Both the position numbers and the translations under genes were made by a program. 64,000 nt of DNA, from contig OZ025256.1 in assembly GCA_964019135.1 (NCBI GenBank), positions 16,561,911-16,625,910 of the forward strand, given 5' to 3'. The notes under the pieces are model-generated. The model was not told the DNA's origin. It did no database searches and saw only the letters and a list, made by a program, of their open reading frames with translations. Below are positions 21,897-31,806 of the stretch, piece by piece. This stretch comes from Arenicola marina (lineage: Eukaryota > Annelida > Polychaeta > Arenicolidae). Positions within the stretch are counted from its first letter, which is position 1. Every line of letters begins with the position of its first letter.

Positions 21897-23530
21897 CACT
21901 AAGAAGCCAAAGTTCAAAGTATGTATAAATGAATCTCTAGAGTGGGTATCAGAATTCAAATTGTTAGGAATCTCTTTCTCTGCCCATATGGATGACATGT
22001 ATGCTAAGAATTATGATAGTAAACTGGAAGAAATAACACGACTTTGTAATATCTACGCTAAAAGAAAACTATCGTTACACGGGAAAGTTACAATTGTGAA
22101 ATCACTTTTTATCCCGAAATTGGTACATATATTATCGGTGCTTCCATCCCCTTCGAGTGCAGTGATAACGAAATTAGAAAACATCTTCAAAACATTTATT
22201 TGGGGCAAAAAATGTAAAATTTCTTTGAATAGATTGGCTCAGGATATTGAATTTGGAGGTGTAAAGTTAACAAACTTGTTGATATTTATTGATGCTTTAA
22301 AAATATGCTGGATAAAGCGATTAATCGAAGGTGATGGGAAATGGCAACAACTGTTCTGCAGTGTGGTCTGCACGGAAAAAAACTTATGTTGGGAATTAGA
22401 CGAAATCTCCCTTAAACACATGGGAGACAAGACCCAAAACCCATTTTGGAAAGAAGTGTTTTACGCCTGGTATAAACATAAACTTGTATTATCAAAGCAA
22501 ACCGTACCTGAATACCCACTATGGAATTCTAGTTTTATCACATCTTCTAATATTGTTTCGCGTAAACAGGTATTTATCGAACATGGTGTCATGTATGTTA
22601 ACGACTTATTAGATGACAATGGTTCATTCTTAACTTGGTCACAATTTCAAAAGAACTTTAATATGTCTATGAACTTTCTAGATTACGAAACACTGATTAG
22701 AAGCGTACCACTGCAAGCAGGTTCAATGTTTAAAAGTAATAATCAAGGTTGTGAATGTCTAAAGTCAATTATGATAGTTCCCAAAGTATGTTCTTTTGCT
22801 TACCAACACCGTGTACGGACTATTCCATTCACGTGCAATAATGAACAGAGGTGGGAACAAGATCTTAACATGGCAAATATCAACTGGAAGCAGATGTATA
22901 AACTGCCATACCTATGTTCAATAGAAAGTAAATTGAGGTGTTTCCAATATTTAATACTGACTAGAACACTGATAACGAAACTATGGCTTAAGAAATGTAA
23001 TATATTAGACACTGATTCTTGTACCTTTTGCGCGGATAAACCTGAGACAATCTTACATCTCTTCTGGGAGTGTCCGGTTGTAAATGCTGTATGGACTGAG
23101 CTTAGTATTGTGTTTGACTCGCTTTGTAATTTCAATGTTGATTTAACGGGACCAAACGTCATACTTGGAAATTTAGCACCCTTTGATAACAAGCTACTGA
23201 GTAATCATATTATTTTGATTGTAAGGAGATATATATACATTTGTAAATGCTGTAACACCAATATTTCCTGTCAAGGTGCTCTTTCATTTATAAGATATCA
23301 TTATAACATCGAAGAACATGTAACGAAATTTTCAAAAGGTATTTTAACATCGCGATATAAACGTATAAAAACGAAGTGGGAGCCCGTAAAATGTTTGCTG
23401 ATTTCTGTATAAGCTTGTTTGCTATGTATACCACTTATTATGACTTGCATGTACTTGGATTATCCACATTGATATTGAAATAAATATATATTTAACAAAA
23501 AAAAAAACAAAAAAAAAAAAAAAAAAAAAA
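21897..23530 (+). mobile_element. 5'-truncated L1-type LINE inserted in the satellite
   Basis: The element begins after GATTGAATCCACT and ends in an A-rich tail followed by GATTGAATCCACT again, a likely target-site duplication (though the target is itself repetitive). Its open frame covers the C-terminal part of a non-LTR reverse transcriptase. The thumb-region sequence includes GKVTIVKSLFIPKL. A zinc-binding reverse-transcriptase motif follows with CTFCADKPETILHLFWECP (C-x2-C-x7-H-x4-C), and the frame stops at 23412. The polymerase core (YADD region) and endonuclease are missing, so it cannot move by itself. Confidence 0.9.
21898..23412 (+). pseudogene. LINE ORF2 C-terminal fragment
   Basis: About 504 codons of the reverse transcriptase C-terminus, uninterrupted, which suggests a fairly recent insertion. 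The frame extends upstream into satellite sequence only because the 30-bp units are open. The true element part starts near KKPKFKVCINESLEWVSEFK. The fragment has the zf-RVT domain and lacks the catalytic palm. Confidence 0.85.
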
Positions 23531-24615
23531 GATTGAATCCACTGCTTCGGTACTTATTAGGATTGAATCCACTGCTTCGGTACCTATTAGGATTGAATCC
23601 ACTGCTTCGGTACTTATTAAGATTGAATCCACTGCTTCGGTACTTATTAGGATTGAATCCACTGCTTCGGTACTTATTAGGATTGAATCCACTGCTTCGG
23701 TACTTATTAGGATTGAATCCACTGCTTCGGTACTTATTAGGATTGAATCCACTGCTTCGGTACTTATTAAGATTGAATCCACTGCTTCGGTACTTATTAG
23801 GATTGAATCCACTGCTTCGGTACTTATTAGGATTGAATCTACTGCTTCGGTACTTATTAGGACTGAATCCACTGCTTCGGTACCTATTAGGGTTGAATCT
23901 ACTGTTTCGGTACCTATTAGGATTAAATCTACTGTTTCGGTACTTATTAGTACTGAATCTACTGCTTCGGTACCTATTAGAATTGAATCTACTGCTTCGG
24001 TACCTATTAGAATTGAATCTACTGTTTCGGTACTTAATAGGATTGAATCTACTGCTTCGGTACTTTATACCGCTTCTCGCAGCTCAGTGCTTATTAGGAC
24101 CGCTTCTACCGGCTCAGCACTTATTAGGACCGCTTCTACCGGCTCAGTACTTATTCGGACCGCTTCTACCGGTTCAGTATTTATTAGGACCGCTTGTCCC
24201 GGCGCAGTGCTTATTAGGACCGCTTCTACCGGCTCAGTGTTTATTAGGACCGCTTCTACCGACTCAGTACTTATTAGGACCGCTTTTACCGTCTTAGTAC
24301 TTATTAGGACCGTTTCTACTGGCTCAGTACTTATTAGGACCGCTTCTACCTGCTCAGTACTTATTAGGACCGCTTCTCCCGGTTCAGTGTTTATTAGGAC
24401 CGCTTCTACCGACTCAGTACTTATTAGGACCGCTTTTACCGGCTCAGTACTTATTAGGACCGCTTCTACCGGCTCAGTACTTATTAGGATCGCTTCTCCC
24501 GGCACAGTGTTTATTAGGACCGCTTCTACCGACCCAGTACTTATTAGAAACCGCTTCTACCGGCTCAGTACTTATTAGGACCGCTTCTACCGTCTCAGTA
24601 ATTATTAGGACCGCG
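23531..24615 (+). repeat. 30-bp satellite array, copy 2, part downstream of the LINE
   Basis: About 18 units of GATTGAATCCACTGCTTCGG + TACTTATTAG, then about 18 units of the GGACCGCTTCTACCGGCTCA type. The order of unit types (A then B) is the same as in copy 1, but the type-A block is several times longer. It ends in the ATGTTGGTCATTGACTACCT separator at 24626. Confidence 0.95.
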
Positions 24616-24729
24616 TCTACTGTCTATGTTGGTCATTGACTACCTGGCCATGCCGTATTCCTGCACATCTACCTGCCGTCCATGCATGTAGTTAAAGGGT
24701 CGTTATACCGTTGTCTTTTGGTCTTTTTC

Positions 24730-24820
24730 AGGTCCGTTGCGCCACGAATCTGCTGTAGCCTCATCCACGTTACAAGGTTACAAGGCGGCCGCTCAGTGAG
24801 CTAGAGGCGACCGGCACAAG
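24730..24820 (+). promoter_or_regulatory. Predicted 5'-UTR splice acceptor and leader of gene copy 2
   Basis: GGTCTTTTTCAG ends at 24731. The leader is nearly identical to copy 1 and ends CCGGCACAAG before ATGG. Conservation in both copies supports use as a real splice site and start. Confidence 0.45.
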
Positions 24821-27081
24821 ATGGCGACCAATAGTCACAACGATTGCACGGCACCTCTGGAAGCGGTTGACGGGGAAAGCCAGGAAGGCCGAGGCATGGA
24901 CCCCAAGGCTCCCGTCAATCCAGGCCCGAGCCTGACTGCCATCCCGGCCTCCACGCCGGCCCCCACGCCGGCCCCCACGCCGGCCCCCACGCCGGCCCCC
25001 ACGCCGGCACCCACACCTGCCTCTACCCCGGCTCCCACTCCGACCTCCATCGCAACCTCCGCCTTGGCCTCCGCCTCCACCCCTGCCCCAACCCCGGCCT
25101 CGGCCCTCACCTCGGCCCCCACCCTGGCCCCCACCTCGGGCCCAACCCCGGCCTCCGCCTCTGCCTCCACCCCGGTCCCCACCTCGGCCCCCACCTCGGC
25201 CTCCACCTCGGCCCCCACCCTGGCCCTCACTTTCACCCCAGCCTCCGCCCCGGGCCCTACCTCCACCCCAGCCTCCGCGCCGGCCCCCAACCCAGCCTCC
25301 GCCCCGGCCCCCACCCTAGCCCCCACCTCCACCCCAGCCTCCGCCCCGGCCTCTAACTCCACCCCAGCCTCCGCCCCGGTCACCACCCCGGCCTCCGCCC
25401 CGGCCCCCACCTCAGCCTCCGCCCCGGCCCCCACCTCCACCCCAGCCTCCGCCCCGGCCCCCACCTTCACCCCAGCCTCCGCCCCGGCCCCCACCTCCAC
25501 ACCAGCCTCCGCCCCAGCCTCCGCCCCGGCTCCCACCCCGACCCCACCTCGCCCTCGGCCACGGCTATCGAAGAGATCTCCCTGGACGACTGGAATCAGA
25601 GCTTTGACGACCTGGTCAACGAGACTTCTGAGCAGGTTACCGAAGCATACGTGGATAAAGTCCATCCGCGGTTTCTCAAGATGTGGGCTGGCGCCATCGA
25701 TCGCAGACGCACGCGGGAATGGCTGACATCCCCTATGGCCGGAGACGGAATGGTCGGCGCGGACGCGGCGGGTGACTGCAACATGCAGCAAGCTTTTAGC
25801 GACCAACGCGAGTATCAGAACCTCATCCGCCTCTCGGTCCTTGCTCTCAATGCACCTATCGACACCGTGGAAAGGACATTGATACTCCAAGGCAGCGAAA
25901 CCAACGTGCTTTACGCCGGACAGTTAGCCGAAGCACTCACTCATTTCTGCAAAAGCTCTCCAGCAATGGGAAGTACGGACGGAGAAATCCTCCTCTTGTA
26001 CAACACCAACGATGGTGTCTACGGCAGTATTTGCCTCAGGCTCATCGGCGGATTCGACTTGGACGAGCGGCGGTTGGCCGAAATAAAACGCAGCCTGGAT
26101 GGTGATCTAACACACGAAGCCCTCCCCGACCAAAAAAGTATCCAAGATAATCTGGAGGGCGAGCAAGGAAAACAAAGGCTAGTTTTGTACTTTAAGCCTG
26201 GAGGAGGCGGCCCCCCTCGAATCCTTGTTCTGTGCAGTGCTGGGCAGAGACTTGTCAAAATCGTGTTGGACAACCTGGTAGAGCATAAGGCAAAAGACAG
26301 CAAAGCATTTTCGTATCGTCTTGTTCCTAAATCCGAGGATAAGGTGCGCCGTCGGCTCGCCATCAGGCGGTTCGCCAAGAGGAACACGGCGATCAAACAA
26401 GCCGATGGCGAGGACCATTTGGTGGAGGTTGATGTCTATTCCTTCGAAGTTGCAAAACAGTCGATCAACAAGTTCATAGACTCCATAGGTGTCAAGTCGG
26501 AAACGACGCTGATGGTGCTTAACGGACATGGGGATGAGTTTGGCTATCTGACCTTCGATGAAGGCAGCGCGAAGCAGGAGGACTTGGTGAACGTCATCAG
26601 CGAGGCTGTCCAGGCGAGGCTGTCCGAGGCTGTCCAGGCTGTGGACCCGGCAAAGGCGCAGGGTGCCGGCTGTGCATTGCAGAACGTCGTCGTCATCTGG
26701 GGTCAGTGCTACAGTTACAAAGGCGCCATGCAGCTCAAGAGAAATGACGTCGACGTTGTTGAATGCGATAACCTCCAAGGTGAGGCTTACGTTCCCCTAC
26801 AAGATGCGTCTGCGGAAAATAAATTGATTCAAGCATTGTATCTGACTAATGAGAGACACGAAAAAACTGTTATGCAAACAAAATGGGATGATACAACGGG
26901 ACAAGTGAAGGTGGCCGAAAATAAAGAGATGAAGGAGGTGGCAACCTACATGGAGAATAACAACTTTGCTTTGGAAAACGCGAGTGGAATATTCACCAAG
27001 CGTTTTACGCTGGATTCCACCAGCGGAAAACTCCAGCCGTCTGGTCCAACGCAGCAACTGAAGCCTCCTCCGGTGGAATAG
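24821..27081 (+). pseudogene. Pro-rich caspase-like protein, copy 2, frameshifted
   Basis: Second copy of the 14062-16275 gene. The N-terminal part (MATNSHNDCTAPLEAVDG...) and Pro-rich region read in one frame to about 25545, where one base is missing relative to copy 1 (CCCGGCCCCCACC versus CCCGACCCCACC). The globular domain then continues in another frame from about 25550 to the stop at 27081, open from an internal Met at 25651 for 476 codons. The domain itself is intact: NGHGDEFG with His at 26527-26529 and VVVIWGQCYS with Cys at 26707-26709. An 11-residue internal duplication (SEAVQARLSEAVQAV) lengthens the loop between them. Either the gene is broken, or it starts internally, or the missing base is an assembly or allele error in a low-complexity run. 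Confidence 0.75.
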
Positions 27082-27107
27082 TGAACGACTCTCGGCAACC
27101 GATGCGA

Positions 27108-27360
27108 GGGGCCGGCCCGATAGCGCAGTGGGTTAGAGCGCTGTTCTGGCCACTTGAGAGCGTAACGGCACGTGGATCGGTGGTTCGCGCCCCGTTGTGG
27201 CCACGTCCGTGTGGTCGCAGGATACAGATCCCATGTCCTTCTTTGGCAAAGAGTATGGGGTTACCCCCGGGGACATGGGTCCACTCGCCCTTCCTTCTCA
27301 AATTGACGCAATATGACCATAAGTGGTGAAACCGTCTTGAATATACAACCATCAACAACC
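27108..27360 (+). mobile_element. tRNA-derived SINE in the 3' region of gene copy 2
   Basis: Same element and same insertion point as 16302-16552 (head GCCCGATAGCGCAGTGGGTT, B box GGTGGTTCGCGCCCC). It was carried along by the segmental duplication. Confidence 0.85.
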
Positions 27361-27932
27361 GATGGCAGTAATATCTCGATTGACATAGCGACCGAGACGC
27401 GTGAAGTGGTTGATAAGCATATCCTTTACACCGCAGTTGCATAGTAAACCGTGGCGGTGTGCTGACGGGAACAGGACCCCCCCCCCCTCCCGAACAAATC
27501 CCCCCGGACAATTCCCCCTTATGGCAATTCCCCCCCGGACAATTCCTTCCCGGACAACTCCCACCTGTACGACCCCCCCCCCCCCGGACAATTCCCCCCA
27601 CGACTATCCCCCCCTGGACAATTTTTCCTAGCACAACTACCCTGGACAATCCCCCCTAGGACGACTCCCCCCCCCTCCCGAGACCATTTTCCCCCCGGAA
27701 TATTCCTCCCCAAAAATACCCACCCCTCAGGCAATTCCCTCCCACGAAAACTCCGTCCGGGCCATTGACAACCCACACCCCCCCCCCCCTCCACCTCCAT
27801 CCCAGACACTTCCCCTCCGAGGCAATTGCCCCCGAACACCTCTCCCCACCCCAAACAATTCCCCTTCCGAACAATTGCCCCCGGAAGGTAACCACCCCCT
27901 GGAAACACATACCCACAAACAGAGCGCCCCCC
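27361..27932 (+). repeat. Degenerate GGACAATTCCCCCC repeat tract, copy 2
   Basis: Paralogue of 16553-17190, with the same AACCGTGGCGGTGTG(C/T)TGAC lead-in and C-rich spaced motifs. It is shorter by about 130 bases. Confidence 0.8.
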
Positions 27933-28089
27933 CCCCGCCGAAAGTACCCTCCCAGACAGCCTCGATGCCCCGTCAAAAAAAAACAATTTCGGACTAATAT
28001 TGTCATATGCACCTTTTGTTTCAGCGACTTGTTACGATATCTCAATGGCCCTTTTAGTTTTAACTGATTTTAATACAGATTCGGCCCTT

Positions 28090-28256
28090 ATTCAACACCA
28101 GGTTGCTGCTCGTGGACAGGGATAGGCTTCTTTATTCTAGGGGGCTAAACCTGTCGGTGGGGGGGGGGGCTTCTACGGCTTGACCAGGGGGTGGGGGGGG
28201 GGCTATAGCCGCAGTAGCCCCCCCCCCACACACACACCGCTGGATCCGCCACTGCA
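28090..28256 (-). mobile_element. Truncated miniature element related to 36729-36981
   Basis: Reverse complement of parts of 36729-36981: GGGGGCTAAACCTGTCGG, GGCTTCTACGGCTTGACCAG and the terminus GCTGGATCCGCCACTG. The distal end is missing or diverged. Confidence 0.6.
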
Positions 28257-28444
28257 AGTTAGCTGTAACGTCAGTACTCATCAGCATAAGGCTATAGAGA
28301 CCCAGGGATTATTGTGAGCTTGTTGAGCCAGCACTTCTCAGTGTATATGAAAATATAATATGAAACGGGCACATGGGTGTACAATGCAACCTAACGGCTT
28401 TTATAACAGACAGCGCCACGCTCCTTCACACGCTCAACACACTG

Positions 28445-28815
28445 TTGGTGGTTCTAGTGTAATCAGACGACCGTCCTCACGGGACCCTTCAATTGCATAC
28501 CGCATAAACACGCAACGGCGGTTCTACGGTAATCAGACGACCGTCCTCACGGGACCCTTCAATTGCATACCGCATAAACAAGCAACGGCGGTTCTACGGT
28601 AATCAGACGACCGTCCTCACGGGACCCTTCAATTGCGTACCGCATAAACAAGCAACGGCGGTTCTACGGTAATCAGACGACCGTTCTCACGAGACCCTTC
28701 AATTGCATACCGCATAAACAAGCAACGGCGGTTCTACGGTAATCAGACGACCGTTCTCACGGGACCATTCAATTGCATACCGCATAAACACGCATCGGTG
28801 GTTCTACGGTCGTGT
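28445..28815 (+). repeat. 70-bp tandem repeat
   Basis: Five units of 70 bp: GGTTCTACGGTAATCAGACG, then ACCGTCCTCACGGGACCCTT, CAATTGCATACCGCATAAAC and ACGCAACGGC. Unit starts are at about 28450, 28520, 28590, 28660 and 28730. Not protein-coding. Confidence 0.95.
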
Positions 28816-29225
28816 CGCAGTTTAAATGATATGGCATTGGCGTAAGTGCCAAATTCGTATTTGTGTCAGCGTCGTGACCATCTGCCGGTCGACACTGCTG
28901 TGCATGTCAGTTCGTCCAGACCACAGACCGATGTCCAAGGCATATTTCGCGAACATAGTTTAGCGACTTGAGACGCTGTATCCTGAAGACTGGTTACAGT
29001 TTTGATGGCGATCGGCGCCTTCCATACTACATACTGTTACTTACAGTGGATACGGCAGATGAGAGAGCACCAAATGCTGCTTTACTTATTAGATAGGTCG
29101 CTTTATTCATGGCGCTTTTTACATGACAACTGTGCGATGAAATAGTCACGTTGACGTCGTTTGTATTATCTATGCCTGAGGCCACAAATTACCATAAACG
29201 GTTCAGTTCAGTTATCAACAGATTA
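28816..29225. other. Spacer, nothing recognised
   Basis: Between the 70-bp array and the right inverted-repeat copy. No exon, RNA gene or element terminus is visible. Confidence 0.5.
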
Positions 29226-29911
29226 ACAGTTTGGGAATTTCCTATAATAAAGCCCCACACTAAGATGGGTACCCCGGTATTATACATCTTTATTGTGTTG
29301 ATAATATTGCGTCAATAAACGACACTTGCTTGCTTAAACTAAGTTTTTTGTCTTTTGGCTTTGTCCTTGTGCTCGACCAGCTGTTTGATGAACAACAGGG
29401 CGGACCCCTTCCTACGGATCTCCCAGTGCAGAGGTCAAGGATTTGCGTTTGTCTTTATCTCGAGTCGTGTGCCCCTAACCCTAACCCTAACCCTAACTCT
29501 AACCGGTGCCACCGAAGAACTGTAGAACAATATTCGATATCGAGACGTAAAACACGACGTGAAGTAACTAAACAGATTGTTTAACATAGGGTCTGTTAGT
29601 GACGTCACTGACGGCGTGCGCTCACCTCTAGAAACAAACATTCTGGGTACAACGCATCAATTCGCTTCAAACTATGGACTGTGATGTTTTGGATATGAAT
29701 GCACTCTTAGAGTTGAAAACGTGGCGTGTCTTTGGCGATCATTTTGCTAATGAATCGAATTCTTTCGTCCTGGAACTCGAATGTGACATCTTATCAGGGT
29801 CAAAGTTCATCGCGCCTTAGTTGGTCGACTCACATACCGCCACAGTGTGGCGGGGCCAATAAAGAAGTCCCAAGACCTCAACTTCCGTTCAAGTTATTTC
29901 GAATTGTAGAG
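29226..29911 (+). repeat. Inverted repeat with telomere-like units, right copy
   Basis: Reverse complement of 17196-18238 apart from the ~350 bases found only on the left. It holds CCCTAA units at 29473-29500 and an AATAAA in GGGGCCAATAAAGAAGTCCC near its outer end. The pair encloses the LINE-bearing duplication copy 2. Confidence 0.85.
29473..29500 (-). repeat. Interstitial telomere-type repeat (CCCTAA)
   Basis: About four CCCTAA units, reverse of the run at 17959-17984. Confidence 0.9.
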
Positions 29912-30194
29912 GCCCCAGTATTCATGTAGCCTAGTTGGTCGTATGGAGTAAGTCACCCCGGGATGTAAGGCCAGGGTGGAGGGGTGGAGAGATATCCCGA
30001 GCGAGGCTGCTACTGGTCGGTCGGGTTGAAGACCGCTGACCAGCGGGGATTCGTCTGGTGCTTAAGTCCAGATGTTCTGGATCCAGAGCTGCGGACCGTT
30101 GATGTTTAGCAATAGGGTAGGGCGGTCATCACACAGTTTATTTGGGAGGGGAAAGGGAGAACCACGACGCACGTTGGACGTATTTGGATCAACA

Positions 30195-30635
30195 TACCCT
30201 TTAAACCGCCGTTGCGTTGTAATGCGTAGTGGTTTGTAGGCCCCGGGAAGCAGGCCCTCTGAGGGCCATTGTAGAACCGTCGTTAGGTTGTAATGCGTAG
30301 TGGTTTGTAGGACCCGGGAAGCAGGCCCTCTGAGAGCCATCGTAGAACCGCCGTTGGGTTGTAATGCGTAGTGGTTTGTAGAACCCGGGAAGCAGGCCCT
30401 CTGAGAGCCATCATAGAACCGCCGTTGGGTTGTAATGCGTAGGGGTTTGCAGGCCCCACCTGGACGCCGGCCACCTGAGTAACCTAGAACCGCAAGTGCG
30501 TGCTGAAGTATTTTTTTTATATAAATAGCCAAAGGCGGCATTCTGGGTCCTGCAACTGCACACCGAATAAATACGCAACAGCGGTTCTACGACAGTCTAG
30601 GTCTGGCGGCAACAACGGTTCTACTGTAGTCTAGA
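30195..30635 (-). repeat. 70-bp tandem repeat, second family
   Basis: Four units of 70 bp from about 30200 to 30450: GTAGAACCGCCGTTGGGTTG, TAATGCGTAGTGGTTTGTAG, then CCCGGGAAGCAGGCCCTCTG. Unit starts at 30271 and 30341 show the 70-bp spacing. The motif CGCAACRGCGGTTCTAC links it, reversed, to the array at 28445; single diverged units are visible at 30570-30635. Confidence 0.9.
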
Positions 30636-31332
30636 CCTGGCGGCTTACAGGATATACGGCGGGGATAAAAGGGAAGGGCATTCAGCTGAGTATAACAAGG
30701 CATTGTAAGCAATGCAGAGAGATGGGCTTCTGAGAGACACATTGCTGGGACAGACGATTGCGGCATTGTGGAATAGGGATGAAAATCGAAAGAAATTGAC
30801 ATAAGGATAGAGACCCCATGGATGTATATGGAGGAAGTTAATATAATAAAGAAATTCAAATGGATAAAACTTGCCATTGATTAAAGATCGGAGAAATTGC
30901 AATTTAAAAGGTTGAAAAGAACCTGATGCGACATCATTAGCGATAACCTCATGCCACAATATAATGGGGCATAGGCAATGACCGACGACCACTAGCTGCG
31001 CCGTATCGGGTTTATCCCGGGGTCGGTTTGTCGAAGCTTTCGAAGCTGTGTGGCAAGGTAAGAATTAAGGCTGCGTGCGGGCACATTGATGCTGCAGGTA
31101 AGTTCGAAGAATAGTTAAGAGCGGATTCGATTGCGTCCATTCTGCTGCACTAAAATAGTAACACGCCACTCCGCGCGTTTGATTGGCTTTAGTTCTGGAT
31201 CTATCAGTACTGACTCCTCCTGCGACAGGAAAATGGCTGCAGACTCTCCTGTGATCAGCGAGGTGGGAAGGGGGGGGGGGGGCATATGACATGTCATTGC
31301 TTCGTTGAGCATATGACATATTCGCCGCCATC
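30636..31332. other. Intergenic, nothing recognised
   Basis: No exon or element is supported. Open frames here show no family resemblance. Confidence 0.45.
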
Positions 31333-31806
31333 CTAGGCTCGTTCCCGGACTGGTGTGGATGTAATGACAGTCAGGCTGGTTCCCGGCCTGGTGTGGGTGT
31401 AATGACAGTCAGGCTGGTTCCCGGCCTGGTGTGGGTGTAATGACAGTCAGGCTGGTTCCCGGCCTGGTGTGGGTGTAATGACAGTCAGGCTGGTTCCCGG
31501 CCTGGTGTGGGTGTAATGACAGTCAGGCTGGTTCCCGGCCTGGTGTGGGTGTAATGACAGTCAGGCTGGTTCCCGGCCTGGTGTGGGTGTAATGACAGTC
31601 AGACTGGTTCCCGGCCTGGTGTGGGTGTAATGACAGTCAGGCTGGTTCCCGGCCTGGTGTGGGTGTAATGACAGTCAGGCTGGTTCCCGGCCTGGTGTGG
31701 GTGTAATGACAGTCAGGCTGGCTCCCGGCCTGGTGTGGTTGTAATGACAGTCAAGCTGGTTCCCGGCCTGGTGTGGGTGTAATGACAGTCAGGCTGGTTC
31801 CCGGCG
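31333..31806 (+). repeat. 38-bp minisatellite
   Basis: About 12 nearly identical units: CTGGTTCCCGGCCTGGTGTG + GGTGTAATGACAGTCAGG. Units are contiguous, without unique spacers, so this is not a CRISPR-like array. Very low divergence suggests recent expansion. Confidence 0.97.

Larger units (their letters stand above)
20322..27932 (+). repeat. Segmental duplication, copy 2
   Basis: Direct duplicate of 11248-17190, lengthened by a short DNA element (about 20526-20770) and a LINE (21897-23530). It lacks the 11925-12250 insert. The satellite array, predicted 5'-UTR acceptor, coding region, SINE and C-rich tract follow in the same order. Confidence 0.9.

Noticed and set aside
24835-25890. Minus-strand frame rich in Glu-Ala-Gly-Val opposite the Pro-rich arm of gene copy 2 (also 14085-14786 in copy 1)
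   Set aside because: It is the reverse reading of a Pro/Ala/Thr codon repeat. The conserved domain and the Kozak start are on the plus strand.
31333-31806. CRISPR-like regular repeat
   Set aside because: Units are contiguous with no unique spacers, and the host is an animal. It is a minisatellite.
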